Under the pieces are notes generated by a model, which saw only the letters and a program-made list of their open reading frames with translations, ran no database searches and was not told the DNA's origin. A DNA stretch of 12,753 nucleotides, from assembly GCA_910586175.1 (NCBI GenBank), contig CAJUIJ010000063.1, forward strand, positions 1-12,753. Reading direction: 5' to 3'. Below, in pieces: positions 7,301 through 12,753 of this stretch. The position numbers and the translations under genes are program-made. The stretch is from an uncultured Muribaculaceae bacterium. Lineage in GTDB: Bacteria > Bacteroidota > Bacteroidia > Bacteroidales > Muribaculaceae. Every line of letters starts with the position of its first letter. Within the stretch, counting starts at the first letter, position 1.

Positions 7301-8774
7301 AAGGCATAGTGGCAGGTGCACCGAGTTCGATCTCTTCTGAAACGGCGGTGGCACCCTGGATGTTCTTATAGAATGCCGTCACTTCGTAAGAATATCTGCG
7401 AAGAAGTCCGTTGGTAATATTGTCAGTGTATGAGTTTCCTGTAGCTTCGTCGGTAAGTGTTTTACCATCAGGCAGACGTGTTATCCTGTAATATACAAGA
7501 GAGGGGTTGATTGTGCCTCCATGTTCGCCTATGGTCGGAGTGTCCCATGTCAGTTTGACAGATGTGTCAGACTGCTTGGTGACGCTAAGGTTGCTTACGG
7601 CAGCAGGTCCGTCTGAACCTACATAGAAGTCAAGTTTTGTGCGCTCGGATTTTCCACCGGTAGGATGAGTTGCAATCACCTCAATGGAGTGCATGCCTTG
7701 CGATAGAGTAAAGCTTCGTGATGATGTTGCACCTGGAGCGACAGGCACGGAGAAGTTGAGAGTGCCGTCAAGGTAACCTGAAATGGTGACATCTCCGGTC
7801 AGTGCAGTTCCGCTTTTGGTGGTTGTAGGAGCTGTGAAGCTTATTGTACCCTCAGTAGAAGTGCCCTCGAAATTAGCGGTGAGGTTAGTCACGGGGTTGA
7901 GGGTCGTTATATTATCTTCTCTTGGAATGTAAAGGGAAGACATGGATTCTCCATCGGGGAACATGGAAATCAGACCGGCAGCACCTGTTGTTGTGTCAAT
8001 CTGGTAGAGGCCTGATTTCTCGGTGGAACGTTCGTTGGTAGCCCAATATAGTTTGCCTGTTTCAAAGTCAAAGCAAGCGGTGCCGTTATATATCGGGTTT
8101 ACGCCGGTGGCTCCCACTTCTGTTACTGCACCTGACATCTTGTCAATCTTCACAAGTTTGCCGTCGGAGTAGCGTATACCCCAAAGTTGCCCCATGTTGT
8201 CAGATGCGATAGCCGACATTCTGGCGATTGGAGATATTTCGGTTGGATAGCCGGTCTTAAGGTCATAATCGACCAATATGTATGATGTAAGGTTATAATC
8301 ATCAGGGTCGAATGAAACGCCATATATCTTATCGCCTACCGGGTCATAAGTCATATCGGCGGCAATGGCCTGATAAGTGTCAGGAGTCAAGGCATGACGT
8401 TCTATGGAGTAGTCAGCCAAATCCATCTCGATGAAGTATAGATAACCGAGTGTACCGTTGAAATCCTCGTAGTAACTTGTAAAGTATAGTTTGCCCTTGC
8501 GATATGTACCACCTCCGTTGGCGCACAGTGTATTGTGAATCGTCAGCGGTGTGACGGTCATTGGGCTGGACGCATTGAATGAGTAGAGTCCCCACGCCAA
8601 GCCGTCGGCTGTGGTGACATCCATCGAATTCGAATGTGTCACTTCTCCATAAATTGTCGTGCCGTCTCCTGTGACCGTCTGCACTCGTCTGGCTCTTGAA
8701 GCCTCAGTAGGAGAGGCCCAAGCCATTGACACTGCCGACAGGGTCAATAGGGCTGTTGTCAATAGATGTTTCAT
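4302..8774 (-). CDS. Large secreted multidomain protein: propeller-like N-terminus, Fn3, three choice-of-anchor J domains, CARDB, T9SS tail (1490 aa)
   Basis: The signal peptide is MKHLLTTALLTLSAVSMAWA (1-20). Residues about 35-285 contain recurring short strands such as KLYFTSYY, KIYGVSFD, QLWGIRYS and KLYWATNE, like blades of a beta-propeller. Fn3-like domains follow at about 292-385 and 390-485. Anchor-J 1 is about 488-643 (DDWLITP at 542-548, LYVDDIAV at 634-641), then Fn3-like 650-748 and 750-845, anchor-J 2 about 848-1028 (DNDGG at 907-911, HVDNITV at 1021-1027) and a CARDB-like domain about 1033-1140 (ending ENPTDNNSS). A terminal Fn3 (1144-1172 plus 1362-1419) is split by anchor-J 3 (1176-1355; DDWLISPEVKGGS). 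The tail VNGMVIFNEKV ... LEPGIYTLRCGDRNIKIMI is a good T9SS type A sorting signal. No enzyme motif was seen. It follows the M6 protease gene by 39 nt and overlaps the next gene by 4 nt. A surface adhesin or scaffold role is inferred from the domains; the ligand is unknown. Confidence 0.85.
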   Translation of the reverse strand: MKHLLTTALLTLSAVSMAWASPTEASRARRVQTVTGDGTTIYGEVTHSNSMDVTTADGLAWGLYSFNASSPMTVTPLTIHNTLCANGGGTYRKGKLYFTSYYEDFNGTLGYLYFIEMDLADYSIERHALTPDTYQAIAADMTYDPVGDKIYGVSFDPDDYNLTSYILVDYDLKTGYPTEISPIARMSAIASDNMGQLWGIRYSDGKLVKIDKMSGAVTEVGATGVNPIYNGTACFDFETGKLYWATNERSTEKSGLYQIDTTTGAAGLISMFPDGESMSSLYIPREDNITTLNPVTNLTANFEGTSTEGTISFTAPTTTKSGTALTGDVTISGYLDGTLNFSVPVAPGATSSRSFTLSQGMHSIEVIATHPTGGKSERTKLDFYVGSDGPAAVSNLSVTKQSDTSVKLTWDTPTIGEHGGTINPSLVYYRITRLPDGKTLTDEATGNSYTDNITNGLLRRYSYEVTAFYKNIQGATAVSEEIELGAPATMPYLQTFDTMDDYKTFVIKDNNKDTNRPGEGIWGWDQSKQCAAYKYHTLLPGDDWLITPGFHLKKGQTYRLKFKSMGGRLYAETLEIKIGKGYTPADFSQTIMQRTDILSPNQTMDERVLTFNVQEDGNYYIGFHAISVKGQFWLYVDDIAVEEGPSMSAPGTATDFKAIPGATATSVEVSFTAPDKDIFGNDLDNLSQIKIMRDGAELKTLSSADGLEIGKKMSFTDSNVTEGKHTYTAIASNSNGDGNPIECEVYAGLDTPVAVASATHTSADGKHATISWTASETGVNGGSIAYEPVKYKITDNFGNTVTETAEGTTFTTEVNTADGQKSTFYSVVATNSKGESSATATDFITYGEAYKDAFAESFAGGEKTTTSGWISRFITPLTYVNEFYGRDFSFSHKPNDKDRGPKPTAQDNDGGMLVAYTDFLDVEKRMISPKINVSGLKNPVLSFWFYHYYNPDLENGYSTEKETMQVEALVDGEYKALTEKPILLINGTGWYRYDLPLKESVGAKDFQIAFRTHHYISYDMHVDNITVHDTPDNDLQLTSFTLPSNIAVNSSRNAVVTVFNNGMVPAEDFDVELLRDGEVIATQSAESPLRFAKEMKFSFPVSPTIIDAGKSFDYSARIIFAADENPTDNNSSTINVTIPSNNLPRVKDLTAKAHNGTVVLSWNDPDINSSGMVTDGFEAYEPFTISNFGAWTLIDNDGSLTYTISNSESESGDYEYPNAGYQMAFQALNPGKAGIKGNLWTPYLGEQMAVCFAAAERSNDDWLISPEVKGGSKVTFMAKSVVANYGLERFNFCYTTEEGDADIKKFKPIGSTVTVPASAWTKYEFTLPADARRFAINCVSDNAYALLVDEVTYESEHADVLEFRGYNVYLDGKQINDAIVEENEFTDANPQTEGQHVYNVTAIYDKGESGLSNDCLVDLAGTTTLEADGMRIEVRKGAIAVMNAGGRTVTVASVNGMVIFNEKVGDYALISLEPGIYTLRCGDRNIKIMI

Positions 8775-8813
8775 ACTTGCTTCTTTAAAAAGTGGATGTT
8801 GTTAAGTATTTGC

Positions 8814-11666
8814 TTATTTTGCTGTTATGATGATTTTGTGGACTCTGTTTCCGATGCGGACCATGTACAGGCCGGCCGCTGGGAGAGTGGTTTTCAGAGA
8901 TCCATTGCCCGAAGAGGTTAAGGTGATGCCGGAAATGTCGGTCACGCTTATTGTCTCGTCTGTGGGTGTTGTAACTGTCAGGTTAAGACCTTCGGTTAAG
9001 ATTGTGGCGTTTTCTGAGATTGTGGATGTGATTCCTGATGAGCCGGTTCTTACGGACATCATTGATGAGGGCTTTGAAGCGAACTCCGAATTATAAGCTG
9101 TTACGCTGTAGCCGTAATCGGTGTTTAGTTCGAGATTTTCAAATAGCAGCGATGTTTCTGAACCGGCGTTGACAGCTTCGAACCCCTTTATTGGGTAGTA
9201 GCCTATATTTCCTCCGTAACCGATTGTAATATCATCGATTGATACAGAACCGCTTGCGGGTCGCTTGAATTCAAATCGCAGAGTCGTGATATTGGCCGGC
9301 ATGTTGTCGATTGTTACAGTTGTGCCACCTGCCGATGAGATTAGGTCAGTAACGCTCTTTACGGGAATCCATTCGTTATTGCAAAGTCCGGATATTTCAA
9401 TCGAAGCATCGTTGCTGCCCGATGCAGCCCGATACCAGAAAGAGAGAGTGCGAATGTTATCATTAAATTTTGCGGTGGTCAGATAAGAACCGTCAGCTGT
9501 GAATCTCAATGACGGTGCTGTCGTAGCATACGAAGCTCTGCCATCGTAAGATGCGTCGCTCTGCCAACCCGCAGGAAGATCGCGGTTGTCGAAGCCTGTA
9601 GTGGTCTCGAAAGGTTCGCCGAGTGTGAGTGTATGAAGAGTCACCTCATAACGCTCAGCATCTTCGAGAGCTTCCCAATTCGCACGGAATGAAGTTTCTC
9701 CAATTTCTGATGCGGGTAGAGTTTTGACGCTCTTATAATCAAGTGTCGGGGCGAGGGTGGTCACTTCGATTTCGTTAGATTCTGTGGAATAGAATCTTCC
9801 GTTGGTGCCGGTCACTACATAATAGTATGTGGTGGAAGGGGTAAGCCCGGTAACTTCGAATTCATTTACTGCGCCAACTTCTCGTTTCAAGTAGCCGTCA
9901 AGATATTTCTTGGCACCGTTTTCTTTAGTATAGACACTGAGAAGGTAACCTGTGGTGCGTGAAATTTCATTCCAAGCAGCTGTGAAGCCTCCTGCCTTGA
10001 TTTTATTGGGTTCGAGGGCAGTGATGTCATCGAATATGTTGTGGCCTCCCTTGAAAGCGAACGATACAATGCCATTAATGTCCTTTATATCAGTGATGGG
10101 AGAGTGGAGAGCAATGCCATCCCATGTTTTCATTGATGGAGTGGTGTTATCAGTGAATTCGGTAACTCCGGAAGTGCCGGGAAAAGTGTCACCTGTTATT
10201 GAAAAAGAACTTTGTTCGTTGTCGGCTTCAACTATATCCACATATTGCTTATTTATGTCTATGTTTACAATGTTCAAAAGCCATTTTTCGGGTTCGAAGT
10301 CGATGTGCCATACGAGTAAACCATGCCCGGGTATATATTCGTCCCATCCTTTGTTCTGACGGTTTTCAAGTATATAGTATTCCTGCTTTTTCGGGGTTTC
10401 GATCATATACACGTCGTTGTATGCTCCAATCTGTGACACCGGATACATTGTGATATTGGAAGGCTCTGACAAGACTTTAGGCTCCACCCATCCGAGACAA
10501 TATCTTTCGTATCCTGTATGATATGGAGGGGTGTGTCCGTCGTTATTATATGAGCCATGGTCCATCAGCGACCAATTGCCGGGTGTGAAAGCAGAGGTAT
10601 ATAGTGTGGAATAGAGGTCCGGTAGACCCAGCACGTGTGAGAACTCATGGCAGAATACGCCTATGCCGGCCAGCTTCGCTCCTTGTCCGTCGGCCAGCTC
10701 GTTGTTGGTGGCGTAATGGTTTATAAGTTTGCCGTTCATGTAAATTTCCATGCCAAGGTCGTCATGTATGTTCCATGCGTGTGGCCATATGGAGTTTGCC
10801 GGTCCACCGTCTGCCTCACCATATCCTGCATAGAAAAAATATATATTGTCTACTATGCCGTCATCATCGGTGTCGTAAATGCTGAAGTCAATTTCATCTT
10901 TAAGCAGATCTACTGCATGCGGTACCATCTCATATGGGCGTGCATCATCACCTGTCTTTTCATCATTACTGCCATAGTAACTCATGTTATAAGGAAGACA
11001 CACAGGCCCGTATACATCGAATTGGGGTGTAAACTGGTCTCCTGAACTCGCTTTAAAGAAGTCTCTTGCAGAGCCTGATGCCCCATATTCTGAGAACCCT
11101 TCCTTATTGAGCATGTCATGAAAAAGTTGTTTCGGGTTTGGAAGCGTGAACTTAACATCCTGAAACTCTACCAATATTGCAAGACATCGAGGCGAACCTT
11201 TGGTAGGGAAAGAGTTGAGGGAGCTTTCTTCAGCTATTTTAGCTTTGTTTTGAAGACGTTTGTTTTTTGCGTATACACTCTTTTTAGCCTCCGTCTTCTT
11301 TGTGACTTCTGCATTGAATATATTGAATGGTGATTTGCGGTCGAATGAAGCGAGCAATGCCTCTTCATCAACGCTCCTGTTTTGTGGAGAAGAGGCGATA
11401 ATTGCAGATGGCTTGATTATGTTGCCGTGTGGCACTGCGTATCTGAACAACCCATCTTCGCCACGCAGCAACATGAAACCGTCGGGAGTGCTGTAAAAGT
11501 GAGAGTGTTCGTCACCTCTCAACAGGACTTGGATGGTTTTTCCACCGTTGTCAAATGTCATGAGTCCAGGTTTAGCCGGCACAGCATTCGATGGCATTGT
11601 AAACGACAATGCAGGAATCATAAGGCTTAATAGCCTTAGCGGTAGCTTTTTAATGAGGGATTGCAT
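8814..11666 (-). CDS. Secreted M6-family zinc metalloprotease with Fn3 / anchor-J domains and T9SS tail (950 aa)
   Basis: A secreted peptidase of the immune-inhibitor-A-like M6 family. The signal peptide is 1-28, with cleavage likely after SNA. A propeptide (about 29-120) contains the typical GDEHSHFYSTPDGF stretch (51-64). A Lys-rich linker (121-147) is a plausible maturation site. The catalytic domain spans about 158-540. HEFSHVLGLPD (340-350) supplies zinc ligands H340 and H344, catalytic E341 and a probable third ligand D350. NWSLMDHGS (364-372) is the downstream Met-containing turn, and DTDDDGIVD (265-273) looks like a calcium-binding loop. After it come an Fn3 (about 545-637) and a second Fn3 (650-680, 829-874) split by an anchor-J/MAM-like domain (about 687-818). 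The tail ending AAGLYMVRIGNRVHKIIITAK is a T9SS type A sorting signal. It is the first gene of the operon, behind a leader of about 190 nt. The substrate is unknown: host or dietary protein, or maturation of the co-encoded proteins, are the main options. Confidence 0.9.
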   Translation of the reverse strand: MQSLIKKLPLRLLSLMIPALSFTMPSNAVPAKPGLMTFDNGGKTIQVLLRGDEHSHFYSTPDGFMLLRGEDGLFRYAVPHGNIIKPSAIIASSPQNRSVDEEALLASFDRKSPFNIFNAEVTKKTEAKKSVYAKNKRLQNKAKIAEESSLNSFPTKGSPRCLAILVEFQDVKFTLPNPKQLFHDMLNKEGFSEYGASGSARDFFKASSGDQFTPQFDVYGPVCLPYNMSYYGSNDEKTGDDARPYEMVPHAVDLLKDEIDFSIYDTDDDGIVDNIYFFYAGYGEADGGPANSIWPHAWNIHDDLGMEIYMNGKLINHYATNNELADGQGAKLAGIGVFCHEFSHVLGLPDLYSTLYTSAFTPGNWSLMDHGSYNNDGHTPPYHTGYERYCLGWVEPKVLSEPSNITMYPVSQIGAYNDVYMIETPKKQEYYILENRQNKGWDEYIPGHGLLVWHIDFEPEKWLLNIVNIDINKQYVDIVEADNEQSSFSITGDTFPGTSGVTEFTDNTTPSMKTWDGIALHSPITDIKDINGIVSFAFKGGHNIFDDITALEPNKIKAGGFTAAWNEISRTTGYLLSVYTKENGAKKYLDGYLKREVGAVNEFEVTGLTPSTTYYYVVTGTNGRFYSTESNEIEVTTLAPTLDYKSVKTLPASEIGETSFRANWEALEDAERYEVTLHTLTLGEPFETTTGFDNRDLPAGWQSDASYDGRASYATTAPSLRFTADGSYLTTAKFNDNIRTLSFWYRAASGSNDASIEISGLCNNEWIPVKSVTDLISSAGGTTVTIDNMPANITTLRFEFKRPASGSVSIDDITIGYGGNIGYYPIKGFEAVNAGSETSLLFENLELNTDYGYSVTAYNSEFASKPSSMMSVRTGSSGITSTISENATILTEGLNLTVTTPTDETISVTDISGITLTSSGNGSLKTTLPAAGLYMVRIGNRVHKIIITAK

Positions 11667-11859
11667 AATTGTGTCGATTTGAATTAAAGTGTTAAAAATT
11701 GTCTCTCAGATGTGCTGCTATGCTTTACGCTGTTTGTGCCACCATGCAACAAATTGCTTGCGTTGCAGAATTGATGGTTTGTGGCGTGTATAGGTTTCAA
11801 ATGAAAGAAAAAATGAGGGAAACGCCTTGCAAACGTCTGCAAATTTCGTTGTTCATTGG
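11667..11859 (-). other. Long untranslated leader of the protease operon
   Basis: With transcription predicted to start near 11854, about 187 nt precede the protease ATG at 11666. No convincing small ORF or Shine-Dalgarno sequence is seen. A weak hairpin (TGCAAC at 11745-11750 with GTTGCA at 11762-11767, 11-nt loop) lies in the middle. No known riboswitch family was recognised. A leader this long leaves room for post-transcriptional control, but nothing specific is shown. Confidence 0.4.
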
Positions 11860-11890
11860 CAAAGTTATGAAGAATGGGAAGCAGTTCAAA
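11860..11890 (-). promoter_or_regulatory. Promoter of the three-gene protease operon
   Basis: On the minus strand TTTG (11887-11890), a 19-nt spacer and TAACTTTG (11860-11867) match the Bacteroides -33/-7 consensus. This is the only full match I found between the protease start and the divergent gene on this strand. The upstream edge of the -33 box is 9 bp from the FNR-like palindrome, whose centre falls near -52 relative to the predicted start. That is a position from which an activator could act. Confidence 0.6.
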
Positions 11891-11898
11891 ATAGTTTT

Positions 11899-11930
11899 TT
11901 TGATTTATATCAATTTATTTAGTATTTTTG
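11899..11930 (+). promoter_or_regulatory. Promoter of the Crp/Fnr-family regulator gene
   Basis: TTTG (11899-11902), a 20-nt spacer and TATTTTTG (11923-11930) match the Bacteroides consensus fully. The start would be near 11936, giving a leader of about 105 nt that carries the 16-bp tandem repeats. The -33 box overlaps the FNR-like palindrome, so a protein bound there should block polymerase. TAAGTTTG copies at 11987-11994 and 12003-12010 are alternative -7 boxes with weak or no -33 partners. Confidence 0.6.
11900..11913. promoter_or_regulatory. FNR-type palindrome TTGAT-N4-ATCAA (putative Crp/Fnr operator)
   Basis: TTGATTTATATCAA matches the classical FNR consensus at all ten specified positions. 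It lies between two divergent promoters and next to a gene for a Crp/Fnr-family protein. The regulator's recognition helix keeps the Ser-Arg pair (S199-R200) that FNR-type proteins use to contact TTGA half-sites. The site is read directly; its binding by this regulator is inferred. Confidence 0.6.
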
Positions 11931-11973
11931 GGTTGTTTTAACTTAAAAAGGGGGGCGGATTCGTATAATTGGG

Positions 11974-12021
11974 GTTTGTTGGGTTGTAAGTTTGTTGGGT
12001 TGTAAGTTTGTTGGGTTGTAA
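11974..12021 (+). repeat. Three perfect 16-bp tandem repeats in the regulator leader
   Basis: GTTTGTTGGGTTGTAA occurs at 11974-11989, 11990-12005 and 12006-12021 without any mismatch. Each junction creates TAAGTTTG, a perfect -7 box. The array ends 20 nt before the ATG at 12042. Perfect identity in non-coding DNA suggests recent expansion or active slippage. Confidence 0.95.
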
Positions 12022-12041
12022 TAGGGGAAAGTTTAATCGAT

Positions 12042-12674
12042 ATGAGTATGTTTTCAGAAATACATGTGCCGAGAAGCTTGCGTCAGATTTTGGCGCAGCA
12101 TATCAATCCTACCGAGGAACTCGTCCGCGATCTCGAGCAGGCGGCTCGCCTTGTGCAGGTGGAGAAGGGTGAGGCTGTGGTGCGTCAGGGGGAATTGTGC
12201 AATGTGTTTGTGTTCAATCGCCGGGGGCTTTTCAGGGTCTGCAATGTCACCGATGGGGTGGAAGATACGATTCTTTTCGGCACTTCGGGCGACGTGTTCA
12301 CATCCTTGCATTCATATTATGCCAAGGAGCCGTCAATATTCTCGCTCGTGGCTGTGGAGGATTCGGAGGTGTGGCTTGTGAGCTACGACCGCATGCGCGA
12401 TCTGGAGTCGCGCCATCCTGCCCTCATAGCCTGGATGCGTTCTTTGCTTATAGAGCAAACTTACGGATTCGAGAAGCGCTATACGTTTTTCAATAACAAG
12501 ACGGCTGAGGAGAGGCTCCTGAATTTCATGCGCATAAGCAGCGGCACGCTGCGGCGCACATCGGTGAAATATATATCGAGCATTGTACCGTTGAAATACA
12601 TTGCCCAATATCTAAAGATAACGCAGTCGACGCTATCGCGCCTGCGCAAAAAGCTTGTAACCTCAAACCGCTGA
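12042..12674 (+). CDS. Crp/Fnr-family transcriptional regulator (210 aa)
   Basis: The N-terminal cyclic-nucleotide-binding-like beta-barrel spans about residues 20-115 (VEKGEAVVRQGE at 40-51, SGDVFTSLHSYY at 82-93). A long dimerisation helix is about 120-150, then TAEERLLNFM (154-163) and a winged helix-turn-helix at about 181-205 (VPLKYIAQYLKITQSTLSRL). It has only C53 and C67, so the four-cysteine iron-sulfur cluster of true FNR is absent. The phosphate-binding segment lacks the Arg-Ser pair that holds cAMP in CRP, so the signal is unknown; many Bacteroidota members of this family are similar. The start at 12042 fits the leader, and ATG at 12048 is an alternative. It is transcribed divergently from the protease operon across a shared regulatory region with an FNR-type palindrome, which suggests that it controls itself and the operon. 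No cognate gene name can be assigned. Confidence 0.88.
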   Translation: MSMFSEIHVPRSLRQILAQHINPTEELVRDLEQAARLVQVEKGEAVVRQGELCNVFVFNRRGLFRVCNVTDGVEDTILFGTSGDVFTSLHSYYAKEPSIFSLVAVEDSEVWLVSYDRMRDLESRHPALIAWMRSLLIEQTYGFEKRYTFFNNKTAEERLLNFMRISSGTLRRTSVKYISSIVPLKYIAQYLKITQSTLSRLRKKLVTSNR

Positions 12675-12699
12675 TAAAAAGAGTATGCTTTTCTTTGGG

Positions 12700-12753
12700 G
12701 TCGTCGCCGGAGGCTCCTCTCTCCCGGTGGCTTCGCGACGTTGCATCGCGCAC
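12700..12753 (+). repeat. GC-rich dispersed repeat downstream of the regulator gene (right copy)
   Basis: The core at 12700-12731 matches the reverse complement of 215-246 at 31 of 32 positions and starts 25 nt after the regulator stop codon, in the same sense as the gene. It continues into a small hairpin, CGCGA (12734-12738) with TCGCG (12746-12750) around a 7-nt loop, and reaches the window end, so the element may be longer. Confidence 0.75.

Noticed and set aside
11699..11941. Intergenic plus-strand ORF of 80 aa
   Set aside because: It runs through both divergent promoters and the palindrome, has an unusual Cys/Met-rich composition and no promoter or RBS of its own.
11971..12027. Strong G-quadruplex in the regulator leader
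   Set aside because: G-runs of 3-4 are present but the loops between the repeat units are 13 nt, too long to argue for a stable structure from sequence alone.
215..12731. The inverted GC-rich repeats as ends of a 12.5-kb composite mobile element
   Set aside because: Each copy sits just behind a gene in that gene's sense, so opposite orientation follows from opposite gene orientation; no integrase, transposase pair or target duplication supports an element.
12526..12753. Minus-strand ORF running off the right edge
   Set aside because: It is antisense to the helix-turn-helix end of the regulator and passes through the GC-rich repeat; no protein family signal.
1..12753. CRISPR array, tRNA or rRNA genes
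   Set aside because: The only short tandem repeats lack unique spacers, and no cloverleaf or rRNA sequence was recognised.

Overview
The window looks like a piece of a gut-type Bacteroidales chromosome, and Muribaculaceae is a reasonable guess. The evidence is Bacteroidota-type promoters (TTTG, a 19-20 nt spacer, then TAnnTTTG), large secreted proteins built from fibronectin type III (Fn3) and 'choice-of-anchor J' (cleaved-adhesin) domains, and C-terminal tails like type IX secretion system (T9SS) sorting signals. No rRNA, tRNA, CRISPR array or classical insertion sequence was seen.

Layout, left to right. Positions 1-1260 hold a cassette with an Rpn/PD-(D/E)XK-type nuclease ('putative transposase') gene on the minus strand. 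Its 52-bp promoter/leader plus ATG is repeated exactly at the left window edge, so a second, co-oriented copy probably begins just outside. A strong hairpin at 1306-1347 separates this cassette from the main block.

Positions 1378-11666 are a three-gene minus-strand operon, transcribed right to left. It encodes a secreted M6-family zinc metalloprotease (950 aa), then after 39 nt a 1490-aa multidomain surface or secreted protein, then with a 4-nt ATGA overlap a 975-aa paralogue of that protein. All three carry a predicted signal peptide, Fn3 and anchor-J modules and a T9SS-like tail. They are probably exported together, giving a peptidase plus two adhesin-like partners. This resembles the gingipain/HagA module set, but split over three genes and with a different peptidase.

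The 375-bp intergenic region 11667-12041 is compact and regulatory. It contains two back-to-back promoters: minus strand for the protease operon and plus strand for a Crp/Fnr-family regulator at 12042-12674. A perfect FNR-type palindrome (TTGAT-N4-ATCAA) sits between them. It overlaps the -33 box of the regulator promoter and lies just upstream of the -33 box of the protease promoter, which suggests autorepression combined with control of the secreted-protease operon. The regulator's leader also carries three perfect copies of a 16-bp unit.

A GC-rich 32-bp element (31/32 identical) lies just downstream of both the nuclease gene and the regulator gene, in the same sense relative to each gene. 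It looks like a dispersed 3'-end repeat. Functions are inferred from motifs read by eye; no database search was possible.
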